DNA from: Ottelia alismoides
Taxonomy: Eukaryota; Streptophyta; Magnoliopsida; Alismatales; Hydrocharitaceae
DNA length: 64,000 nt
Assembly: GCA_037367405.1 (NCBI GenBank)
Contig: JAZKJV010011598.1
Coordinates: 1,240,001-1,304,000, forward strand
Reading direction: 5' to 3'
Shown here: positions 55,686 through 64,000 of the stretch, in pieces
Numbering within the stretch: the stretch's first letter is position 1
Layout of the letters: the number at the start of each line of letters is the position of its first letter
Notes under the pieces: model-generated
What the model was told of the DNA's origin: nothing
What the model saw: only the letters and a program-made list of their open reading frames with translations
The model's database searches: none
Program-made: the position numbers and the translations under genes

Positions 55686-55733
55686 ATATAAAATAAAAAA
55701 AATCAAAACCCCCAGATCTCGCGGCTCGTCAAA

Positions 55734-55750
55734 TGGCGTCGTTGCCGGGG
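55734..55750 (+). other. Primer-binding site (tRNA-Asp) of element E
   Basis: TGGCGTCGTTGCCGGGG differs by a single transition from the complement of the plant tRNA-Asp 3' end. It follows TCA plus two bases. Confidence 0.88.
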
Positions 55751-57183
55751 AGGCAAACGGCTTAGGATCAGTTTAGTAAATTAGATTTACGTTTTCCATT
55801 CACTCGGGTAGTCTGACCCCCGAGCCATCTTGTAATTATCCATTTTTTATTTAATTGTTTTATGACCACTTATGTATATATCTCTTTCTGACATATTTTT
55901 TATCTTTTTGTGCGAGGGCTCGGTGGACTTGGAGCGGCTTTCTTGAAGTCGACGCATCTTGAAGTACATCGGAGGCCGACGATTCGTGGATCAAGTCAGT
56001 TGTTGAGACGCCAAAAGGATTTTTTCCATTTTTTTATTAACTTGCATTTCCAGCGGTTCCCGTTTTGGTTCTCGCATGTGTAAACATAGTGGAATCGTGT
56101 CCCTGTGTGCTGGGTGGATTGAATTGTAAATTAGGCTTGCACTAGTGGCTCCTCGAGACACTCTAGGATTTGCTTGTACTCGTAAATTTTTAGGACCGTA
56201 CAATACACTTAAAAGATGCACCTAGACCGCAGATCTAGTAAAATCAACCTGTGCTTCACTCGTTAATAGAACTGCCAGTTTAGGAGCGGATTTTCATCGC
56301 TTGCATTCCATTTAGTGTAAAATTTCAATTCAGTCTTGCATCCCGCACTGTAGAGATCTGGAGGCACTGTAAGTATTCTTACTCAAGCATTCATCATCGT
56401 TTTCTCGATTGCGTCGGCTTTTTCCGATTCTCTCTCTCGGTTTTCTAACATAGGGTAAAGGAATTGGGACTGGACGGTAGACGTGATTGCTTGTGTGGAT
56501 TAATATCAGTGACAACTAATCTTTAAAATCAGAATGCTAATTGAATTTGACCAAAAAAATTAACTAAAATTAACCCTTGTTTGTGGGAGATAAACCCCGA
56601 CCTTGTTTTCAGGCTGAGTGAGGGTACTTGAGTGTGTGTGAACACCTTAAGGCAGAGCCCAAATCCCCGCCTTCCATATCACGTTCCGACTAATCCTAGC
56701 AAATATCACAAGTTGAATTATTCAGGTTCACTGACTAGTACCAAGTAGCCTCCGCCTGTCTCATAGGGGCGAAATTGTGGTACTTCGCGACAAGTTGCCA
56801 ATAACCCCCCGGGGTGAAGTTCCAGCCTTGTCAGCCTCCACCTGCTTGCAGGTAGATAGGGGAAGGTCTTTGAATCCATCAACTTGGGATAGGAGCGAAG
56901 AAAGGAAGGATTGACGGTATCTTAGGCGATAGGTTAAACAGGGGAGAAGCAACCGGCTTTTTATCCGACTCCCCTATAGGTCGCGTAACCTTTGCTACAT
57001 GTTTGAAAATTCACACTTAAAATCAATCAGACTAATCGGACTCGGTTTTGGGTCCTTCACCGTGTTGAGTGTGAACTCGGGGTTTGCTCTTGCGTTTGTC
57101 TGTGTGTTTGTCTGTGTGTGTTATCATGTGTAAATGCACGTTTTCTACCCCAATCTTCTTACATTCATCCTTTCCTCTTCAAG
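55751..57183 (+). mobile_element. Untranslated leader of element E
   Basis: About 1.4 kb without coding domains. Segments 56300-56450 (TAGTGTAAAATTTCAATTCA, CTCAAGCATTCATCATCG, GTCGGCTTTTTCCGATTCTC) match the leader of A at 6825-6950. Minus-strand ORFs here (55991-56221, 56330-56515, 56761-56952) have no recognisable product. GT-rich repeats at 57097-57130 (TTTGTCTGTGTG twice) precede the gag-like ATG. Confidence 0.6.
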
Positions 57184-58057
57184 ATGTCGGGATATTGGTC
57201 CCCATACCCTGAGACCTCTGATCATTCCTCATCGACCATATACCGATCATCTTCACCTTCTTATTCTTCCATGTATCCTTCGCCATCCACTGGAGAACCT
57301 TACCCATGGTCGGCTCCACCTCAACCCGATTATGAAGTCAGAACTTCGACTGACTTCTTCACTTCTTCGCATTTCTCACCTACTCCATCTTCTAACACTC
57401 CGGATCCACTTCCACCTTGGGTTGATTGTCCTTACTCTCAAGAGTTTGCATGAATTAAATAACCGAATGAAGAGCAAGCCACTGTTGAGATAGATGATTG
57501 GCAAAATTATATGCCCCCACATACGTCATTCTCACCTCAAGTAGGGACCATACAACAATTTACATATACACATCCCGACTTGATCTTAGGGCATAACTTG
57601 GTCGATCAAACAACCCGAATGGAGAGGCCTGTACATCATGACTTCTCAGACTTGATTGACTTTAGTAATCAAGTTTACATTGACCAGCCTTCATTTGGAG
57701 AGCATGTACATTCATAAGATTGGACTCGTGAGCTAGACTTATCAGTCCCCATTTCCTCATATGAGGCTCTGACCAATATTTGCCATCTAGATGGTCCATA
57801 CTCGACCCAGCATTACATGCCAGAGTCTAGGTATGTTGAGCATGAGACCCCAATATCTCAGCAGTATCCTCCAATTAAGCAGAACTCTCCCATGATTTGT
57901 CATGAGAATTTTTTGGAGGATGACATTTCTCGACTTATCGTGAAGAATGAAACATTAGGTAACAAGTTGAAAGACATCATGGAAATATTGCACTCAATTT
58001 CTTCTAGCTTGGGAATGAAAGTGGAAAAGGACATAAGTAGATCTGATGTTGAAAACT
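57184..58057 (+). pseudogene. gag-like reading frame of element E
   Basis: ATG 57184 starts MSGYWSPYPETSDHSSSTIY. One frame continues to 58057 with stops near 57451, 57463 and 57715, giving about 290 codons. The sequence is rich in S, P, Y, T and Q; the last part (ISRLIVKNETLGNKLKDIME) looks helical or coiled-coil. I cannot find the conserved gag segments seen in D (D-K-A-x-x-W, P-H-H). Either this region has replaced the gag domain or it is the N-terminal and linker parts with the domain lost. Start chosen by similarity of position and sequence (MS-W/Y) to D. Confidence 0.55.
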
Positions 58058-58232
58058 AAGCAAGCGATAGGCAACCCACATCTTCTGTACAGCTGGAGTC
58101 CATTCTATCTCCCTATTCTACTAACCCCTTGCCTTCCAATCTTGAGTCTGATCATTCATCTATCCAAACTACCAAAAAAATTGAAAAATCAAAAAATCAC
58201 ATAAAATTGAAAATGAAAAAGACCTAAAAAAA

Positions 58233-58670
58233 TTGGATCCTACCCTAAGGGAAGCATTTGATGAAGAATTGATTTTTAATCTTCCCTTAATAAAGGCCAT
58301 AGATCACTTTCCCGACCTCAGACAATTTGTGAGAAGTAAATTGATGCCCACGAGGTCGGGTAATAAGAGGACAAGGAATGAAAGACACATAGTGTCTATG
58401 GCCACCTCCTTGGTGATGGGGAGAAAGATCAAAAGCCGCAGAGAGAAGCGGTTGCCCTGAGTTGAATGTGAAATCAAAGACACCATCTTTACCCATGCAA
58501 GAATCGATGATGACTCACCGATAAATATCCTCCCGACCTCTGTGTTTGATAAGCTCAAACTCATGCCACTTAGGAAGTCAAGAGAGATCGTTTAGCTGGA
58601 TGATCGATCCATCAAACGGTCGAGAGGAAATATTTCAGTCATCGTTACTTTCCAAGGTGCTCTACTCTAG
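58233..58670 (+). pseudogene. Protease region of element E, active site lost
   Basis: The ORF 58233-58460 contains FDEELIFNLPLIKAIDHFPD, matching the helix before the protease in Athila-like polyproteins (INIPL..AI...P). After a stop comes THARIDDDSPINILPTSVFD, where the family motif D-x-G-[SA]-S-I-N-x-x-P should be. The Gly of the catalytic triplet is missing (DDDSP), so the enzyme would be inactive. DRSIKRSRGNISVIVTFQGA follows, then a stop at 58668. The C-terminal half of the domain opens the long ORF that follows. Confidence 0.72.
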
Positions 58671-59663
58671 GTGGACTTCATGATTATTGACATTGAGCAC
58701 CGAGGAGAGTTTTCCCAGTCTCCGATTATTCTCGGGAAGCCGTTCTTAGCCTTGGCTAAGGCGACTATAAATTGCGAGACTCGGGAAATCGATTTTACAG
58801 CATTGGGAGCACTTCGACCTCATCCATTCTTTGATAAACTTTACTCTAAGGTGACCCACACATCCGCTGACAGTCGTGACCATCGAGAGGAAGATGAGTC
58901 CCACCTCTCTACTACACCTGAGAAACCGATTGTCTGGACGACCGTTGGATCAGAGACTCCCCACACCTCCACTTCATCAACTGCTTGCACCACCACCATT
59001 ACAGCTTCTAAGGAGGACTTACGACCAGAAGCTAACATTGAGTCGGACATGATTTTTGCTGATTGTCTTGACCATTTTGATGATCCGACACAAGAACCCA
59101 ATAATGTCAAGCCAACTGAGATCACTGGCACCTTCTCGAGACGCATGCTGACCCTTCAGGAATATGCTAATCTATATGGTGACTCGTCTGATGAGGAAAC
59201 CATGGTCAGCACCGCACCACATCCGGGACCTTCAAAGGAAACAACCAAGACTAAATTGACTCCACATAAAAACACGGTTGCTCCCTCTTCTAGTCGGCTA
59301 TCTAGTGAGAGGAAGTCGAGAATTAATTCCTCGAGATGTTCCCCCGAACCTCTCAAGGCGCATCGCTCTCATCTCCCTCTCAATGATTCGGGTTCTAGAA
59401 AACCGACTAAGAACATTTCCTTCAACATTCTGGAGAAGGAAGTTTCAGAGGAATCCTCATCGGGTCCGGACAAGGTGATTTATATGAGTGATCTCAGTTC
59501 GGTTGTTCTTAAGCCGTATCTAAGCAAGCAGCTGTGTGTCGACCCGCGTTGGATGATCCCTTCACCTCACTACTATTCATCTGAGGACGATTCCGACAGC
59601 GACACACTTGTATATTACCCACCTCCTCGCTCTCGTAAGAAGGTTCGTCACAAACTTTCTTGA
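58671..59663 (+). CDS. 330-codon ORF: protease C-terminus fused to long acidic Ser/Thr-rich tail
   Basis: Longest retroelement-derived ORF of the window. The first residues, VDFMIIDIEHRGEFSQSPII (opening codon GTG) and LGKPFLALAKATINCETREI, are the C-terminal third of a Ty3 protease domain, so the natural frame entered from upstream. The remaining 280 residues match no domain I know. They are rich in S, T, P, D and E, with a basic cluster near the middle (SERKSRINSSR) and an acidic, tyrosine-containing end (YYSSEDDSDSDTLVYYPPPR). It lies where RT would begin in an autonomous element. Element D has a shorter acidic ORF at the same place. The absence of stops over 990 bases, in an element with many stops upstream, is notable. 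It could be a retained structural or nucleic-acid-binding tail, or chance in a young copy. Confidence 0.6.
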   Translation: MDFMIIDIEHRGEFSQSPIILGKPFLALAKATINCETREIDFTALGALRPHPFFDKLYSKVTHTSADSRDHREEDESHLSTTPEKPIVWTTVGSETPHTSTSSTACTTTITASKEDLRPEANIESDMIFADCLDHFDDPTQEPNNVKPTEITGTFSRRMLTLQEYANLYGDSSDEETMVSTAPHPGPSKETTKTKLTPHKNTVAPSSSRLSSERKSRINSSRCSPEPLKAHRSHLPLNDSGSRKPTKNISFNILEKEVSEESSSGPDKVIYMSDLSSVVLKPYLSKQLCVDPRWMIPSPHYYSSEDDSDSDTLVYYPPPRSRKKVRHKLS

Positions 59664-59763
59664 TCCCTGTATATTCTCAATCCTCCCTGTATATATTTTC
59701 TTTCCCTCCCTCCCCGGTTTATCGAATCACTCACCCCGGCTCCATATCATTTCATTTTATGGT

Positions 59764-60175
59764 TATACTTAGGATGATCAGATCTTAAGTATATGGGGGA
59801 GAGTGACCGAGTCTCTTCACCATTCGTTGTACATCCTCCAAATCACATCGGTCCTCATACCCACTCCTGTCCTATACTTAAGCTGACCAGAGCCTAAGTA
59901 TAGGGGAGACTGATGCCCGCCGTGTATATATTCCTCCATTTCCCCTCTTAACCTTGCCCGCCCCATTTTTGATATTCTTCTACACTTAGGCTACCAGTGC
60001 CTAAGTATAGGGGGACGGAGCGACTTCTATACATTTTTGTTATTTTATCTCTCCTACGCTTAGCACGAGCTATGTCTTTTTCCTCGCTTTTCGTGCTCTG
60101 AGGACATAGCACACGCTAAGTATAGGGGGCGTGTATATATTACATATATACTTTACCCATAGCTCATACTTTTGC
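59764..60175 (+). repeat. Array of PPT-like hairpins, element E copy
   Basis: Four stem-loops. HP1 59764-59800 (TATACTTAGGAT ... ATCTTAAGTATATGGGGG); HP2 59871-59906 (CCTATACTTAAGCT ... AGCCTAAGTATAGGGG); HP3 59981-60014 (TACACTTAGGC ... GCCTAAGTATAGGGGG); HP4 60053-60129 (CCTACGCTTAGCACGAGCT, ATGTC ... GACATAGCACACGCTAAGTA, TAGGGGG). Then comes the block ACTTTACCCATAGCTCATAC (60151-60170). The right arms are nearly identical to the true PPT (TTTAAGTATAGGGGG at 61589-61603). Confidence 0.85.
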
Positions 60176-61570
60176 GTATTTCCGCATACTTTTTGTATAT
60201 ATTTTGCAATAATTGCGGGTGGGTAAAAATTGAAAAAAAATGATGTATAATACTTGTACAACTTTTGTAAAAATTGAAAAAAAAATACATGTATACTTGT
60301 ATATTGTATAACACTTGTATAATTTGTAATACTTTTTAAACTTTTGTAAATTGTTGTAACATAGGAGGTATACCAAAGTTTAAAAAAAACAAAAACAAAA
60401 ATAAAGGCTTCTTATTTACTCCTGCATATCATCCTTGCATTAAAAAAAGAGTCTTGAATTTCATTCATAGCATGTCATCTACACCTCATCTGCATATCTT
60501 GCATATGCAAGGTGAAAAGCTAGTGTGTTCTGAACCAAGTTATGAGTAGATGTTGAGGATGGACTTGATTTGACCTTAATCCACCTACTTTCAGAGGAAC
60601 CTTATAGGAGCTGGAGTTAAGATTTCTCAGGTCAAGTGACTTAATTCTTTGAGTCCGCAAGTCTATGTTCACATGTCATCTTGATTAGTCTAAGTAGAAT
60701 ATCCCGTGCACACGCATGATTCTTTTAGATAATGACCTAACTTGGACAAGCACAATGCACGCAGCTCTTCATTGATGAGGTGGTAAGGAAGTAGAATCCT
60801 TTAGCTTGGAGTAGCACACGGGTGGAAACATCTGTCCTCCTCTAGGGAGGGTAGTGCATCTCAACCTAGTCTGGTGGTGTTGACATCTAAGGACGGGATG
60901 CTGCGGGTCGCAATAATGCTTTAAAAGAGGGATAGCCTACTGGCTCAAGAGGAAAAACTTCTGATGTACATGTTACACCTTGTATATAGTTCAAAAAAAA
61001 GAAAAAAAAAGAAAAATGCAAAAATACCAAAAAAATCAGACAGGTCCAAGTGAAAACAAAAATACCTATCGGATTATGTATATTAGCAAAGAAAATGCAG
61101 ATGGATGACTTGGCTACACTGGTCAGGCATCCCGGGATAGGTAGCTACACTGGTTACCGTCCATTCTTTCTCTCTACCCCCTCCTCTTGAGCTGGTCGCA
61201 CTTGAACTTAGAAGGGAATACCCCGCTCCTCGAGGAAAGAGTTACTAGACCGAGTAATCAGAGTTACCTTGTTAGAGGAGGCTGATTCTGAGCCATTTCT
61301 GATGTGGAGAGTTATTTTACACTTACACAGTACATGTAAGAATCATAGTCATCAGAAATTTGCGTCTGAGGATTTGTTCTGACCTGACTATTGAGGAGTC
61401 TTGAATAGGAGACTTGTGGAACTTGAAGTCTGTTAGGTCTTAAATTCAGATCCCAATAAGGTTCTGCCACACAATTAATCCAAAGGTCGAGTCAAGCTCC
61501 ATTTTCAACTATTGTTCATGACCTTGGTATGGAACCCAAAATCATTTCACTCTTGCATTTCATTTTAGTT
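60176..61570 (+). mobile_element. Conserved 3' non-coding block of element E
   Basis: No coding sequence. It starts with a short TTTTGTAAA-type AT run (60230-60370) and then matches element D (38411-39540, opposite strand) over about 1.1 kb, for example AGGAACCTTATAGGAGCTGG (60596-60615) and GATGACTTGGCTACACTGG (61103-61121). An A-rich run at 60992-61030 interrupts it. The segment near the PPT also has a decayed match in element A (9590-9760). Confidence 0.7.
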
Positions 61571-61603
61571 GCTCGGGGACGAGCAAGGTTTAAGTATAGG
61601 GGG
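61571..61603 (+). other. PPT and adjacent perfect hairpin of element E
   Basis: GCTCGGGGACGAGC (61571-61584) is a hairpin with a 5-base stem; AAGGTT follows, then TAAGTATAGGGGG (61591-61603), one base before the LTR. It primes plus-strand synthesis. Element A has a decayed and element D a variant form of both parts. Confidence 0.88.
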
Positions 61604-61604
61604 T

Positions 61605-64000
61605 TGATGAATATGTGATTCATCACTCTAAAAGTTGAAAATAGAGTCTTGTTCCCAAGTAAATAGCAACATATTTTCCCTTATCTTGCAAAATTAGCAT
61701 TCATGCATGCAAGCATAATATATGCATTTTAGCATTCATATTTGCATTAAATAAGAAGCCAAATTCACTTGTAAATATTCACCTGTATATTAGCTAAAAT
61801 ACCCTATTTGTATATATTTTATACTAACTCCAAATCCAATAAAAACAACTCTATAGTGTACATATGACTAACACTAATAAAGGAAAAATATCAAAAAAAT
61901 ACTAACATGTAAAATTGACCAATAAAACCCCAATCCAAGTTTGGAACTAGGAGCCTTAAAATGCGCATATCTCTCTCATGCAGTCTCTGAATAGGTCTAC
62001 TCACTTTTAAAGTAATATACATTCAGAGACCTTCGAAATGAGACCAATTTCATTAAAATCAGAGCTCGTATGCAAAACTTGGGTTTTGGGCCCTTTTTGT
62101 ATATTGTACGTATCGACCTTTTTGCCCCTGTATTTTACCATTTTATTTTCCTAATTATTAAAAATAAAAAAATAGATTAAGTTGTAAATATTCTTTTCAT
62201 ATTTTCTCTAACTTTATTTTAATTTTACTCTCTTTTAAAAATGATAAAAAAATACAAAAGATAAAATGCGGTATTTTATATCTATTAGGTACCACCCAAA
62301 AATACACTTTGTACATATGACTTCTTTTGATTTTTGGTCCTTCACGAAAGTTGTAGATCTCATCGAGACGAGCAACTTTTGTGTTGACCACTTTTTGATT
62401 TAATCCTTTTTGTTATTTCTTTTTTATTTTTCTTTACATTTAATTTTTGAATTTTCTAGGAGCGACATGTGGCAGCTCCTGGAGCCGCCACATGTCACCC
62501 CTTTATTTTATTATTTTCGGATTTATTTTATTAATTTCGAATTTATTATTATTATTATTATTATTTTATTATTTTAATTATTTTTAGTAGTCTATTATTT
62601 TATTTTATTATTTTGTTTATTTTATCTCCCTTTTACCTCTTCTCCCTTACTTGTCTTCCACTCCAAGCCACCACTATCACCACCTCCTCCATCTTCTCCA
62701 TCCCTTCTCCAACTTCCCTTTCCTCCTCTTTATATTCTCACCTCCCACTCCATTTTTCATCATCCACCGATCTTGAGAGAGAGAGCCCCAACCCTCGTAT
62801 CGTTCCTGGTGACAGCACGGACGAGACGATCTGAGCAACGACGAGCTCGGCCATCATTGGCCGTGGTGAGATCCAAGGAGCCTCACAACTCCTTGTTGCA
62901 GCTTCCACACAAGCTGCTCAAGCCTCGAAGCTTCCTTGTTCGCCGACTTCTTGAGGCCACAATCGGAGTGTAGCATAACTCCTCCAAAAATCCGGCGATC
63001 AGCCACAGGTAAGTATTCTCTTCTTTCCTTGTCATTATTTTTATCTAACATTGTTTGTTTATCTTGTTCACCACACAAACATCACATCATCATCTACCAT
63101 TTTCACCTCTCATTTTATTTCCACACTTTCTTTTCCTACAATTTTATTTCCTGTTTACAAAATATAAAAAATACAAAAAATTTTGCAAAAAAAACAAAAA
63201 GTTTCAGGTTTGCCCCAGCCGTTGACGCTTACATCCCCACAGCCTTGGAGCGTTCGGCGGCCGCCTCTCCTCGTCACCCTGGGAGCCGCCGCCTCAGCGC
63301 CCTCCGCGCCCTCCGCCAGGCGCGGCGGCCGCGCACAACCCTAGGACTCCGTGGCCACCTGCGGCTGCGAGCCGTGCCACCACCACAGGCCAGGTCGTGC
63401 GCCGCCATCTCCACCGCCTCCAAGCTGCACTCCTCCGCGTGCGCACGGCCAGCTGCCCCAGCGATCCCCCTTCCTAGCGCGGCCAGCACCGCGCGTTCGC
63501 CCTCGTGCGATAGCCTTCCAGCCCCCCAGTCCGACGCCGACGACCTCGTGTCCCCCCCCCCCCCGCCACCTCGTCGTGCTACCGTGCGAGCGCGCCGCAC
63601 CTCCCTCTCCACCGAGTTGCCCCCCGCCGTACCAGCCCAAGCGCACGGCATGCGCGACCCAGACCTCTGCCCTCGCCGCCACGAGATCCTCCGTCGCGCG
63701 ACTGTGCGCCGCCTGTCTCGCCGCCAACCGCCGAGGCGTCACCACAACCGCCCGCCCTAGCCTATGCCTCCTCCAAGGCCCGCCGCCAACCGCCCCTTTG
63801 GGCTCCATCGTGCCCTAGCAGGTCTATTTTATTTCCTTTTTTATTTTATTTATTTCATGAAAATTGTACTTTCATCCGTCAAGTTTGGATATTTGCAGAA
63901 GTGCCCCTGTGCACAGTTTGTCAGTCTTATTTCAATTTTATTTGCATTGACACCCCTGTGTTTGAGCGTTATTTTGGACAGTCATTTTACATCAATTTTT
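61605..64000 (+). repeat. 3' LTR of element E (continues beyond window)
   Basis: Same order as the 5' LTR: tip 61605-61625, hairpin 62343-62382, inverted repeat 62462-62498, TATATT 62731, donor 63009, acceptor 63207, GC island 63210-63830. The end of the window corresponds to about position 54650 of the 5' LTR. It carries about 50 bases (61808-61868) lacking in the 5' copy, and 13 consecutive C at 63552-63564 where the 5' copy has a shorter run. The ORFs of 274 and 155 codons in the island are compositional. Confidence 0.88.
63009..63207 (+). other. Candidate intron inside the LTR (3' copy)
   Basis: Donor CCACAG|GTAAGTATTC and acceptor GTTTCAG|GTTTGCC, 199 bases, parallel to 53681-53878. Both splice sites are kept in both LTRs. 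Confidence 0.5.

Larger units (their letters stand above)
52316..55731 (+). repeat. 5' LTR of element E
   Basis: Tip palindrome at 52316-52336. AT-rich U3 follows, then the hairpin at 53014-53054, G-box inverted repeat at 53133-53168, ATT-rich run (53170-53290), pyrimidine-rich promoter zone with TATATT at 53401, candidate intron 53681-53878, very GC-rich exon-like island (53880-54470), and AT-rich R/U5 to 55731, two bases before the PBS. An alternative LTR end is 55666, because the terminal 65 bases including a PBS-like motif are duplicated. About 3.4 kb, long for Athila-type LTRs. The 184-codon ORF at 53873-54427 is a Pro/Arg/Ser-rich product of the island. Confidence 0.87.
52316..64000 (+). 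mobile_element. Element E: youngest gag/protease-like non-autonomous retrotransposon (3' end outside window)
   Basis: Plus-strand order: 5' LTR (52316-55731), PBS (55734), leader, gag-like ORFs (57184-58057), dead protease and long tail ORF (58233-59663), hairpin array (59764-60175), 3' non-coding block, PPT (61591-61603), and the 3' LTR from 61605 to the window end. The two LTRs differ by only a few bases per hundred where I compared them, apart from indels of which the largest is about 50 bases at 61808-61868, so the insertion is recent relative to A, B and D. No RT, RNase H or integrase. Coding region already has stops, which predate or came with insertion. Confidence 0.87.

Noticed and set aside
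58233..59663. Reading the two ORFs as a host gene
   Set aside because: Protease segments and position between PBS and PPT place them in element E.
62936..63818. 274- and 155-codon ORFs in the 3' LTR of element E
   Set aside because: Same island as above. The reading crosses the candidate intron, the two copies do not keep the same frame, and there is no domain.
1..64000. tRNA, rRNA or other structural RNA genes
   Set aside because: No cloverleaf, rRNA or snRNA signature was seen; the only tRNA-like matches are primer-binding sites.

Overview
This is a window of nuclear plant DNA (an angiosperm) made almost entirely of nested, decayed LTR retrotransposons. I find no host gene that I can defend. 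The assignment rests on Ty3-type reverse transcriptase and gag remnants, primer-binding sites complementary to plant tRNA-Asp, and a 2.9 kb piece of plastid DNA (NUPT). The NUPT keeps the plastid order rpl23-rpl2-rps19-rpl22-rps3 with no trnH between rps19 and rpl2. That arrangement is usual in eudicots, magnoliids and early lineages and unusual in most monocots. I do not name a species.

Layout. 1-3235 (+): broken protease, RT, RNase H and integrase N-terminus of an Athila-like Ty3 element, cut by an LTR. 3236-12872 (+), element A: 5' LTR, PBS, non-coding interior, polypurine tract (PPT), 3' LTR. 12873-21537 (-), element B: LTR, gag only, PBS, LTR. 21923-23133 (+): an LTR fragment. 23150-28777 (-): an LTR split by the NUPT at 23749-26622. 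28778-29570: unassigned. 29571-32236 (-): a long LTR of a second family. 32237-34701 (+): an LTR fragment. 34702-52307 (-), element D: LTR, PPT, long non-coding 3' region, protease, gag, leader, PBS, 5' LTR; a complete solo LTR of the second family sits inside that 5' LTR at 48389-50677. 52316 to the window end (+), element E, the youngest: 5' LTR, PBS, gag-like and dead protease ORFs, non-coding region, PPT, and a 3' LTR running off the end.

A, B, D and E belong to one superfamily. They share a palindromic LTR tip, a tRNA-Asp PBS, a leader of similar sequence, and (A, D, E) a 3' non-coding block. None of them carries RT, RNase H or integrase, so each would need enzymes supplied in trans, plausibly by a relative of the pol remnant at 1-3235. 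D and E carry gag/protease remnants, B gag only, A nothing coding.

The most unusual structure is a syntenic array of four or five short hairpins in A, D and E. The right arm of each hairpin reproduces the element's own PPT core (CTAAGTATAGGGGG), 1.5 to 2.6 kb upstream of the true PPT. The LTRs also carry two conserved inverted repeats upstream of the TATA box and, in E, a candidate intron with a consensus donor present in both LTRs. Element pairing, ages and lineage were judged by eye, without alignment software.
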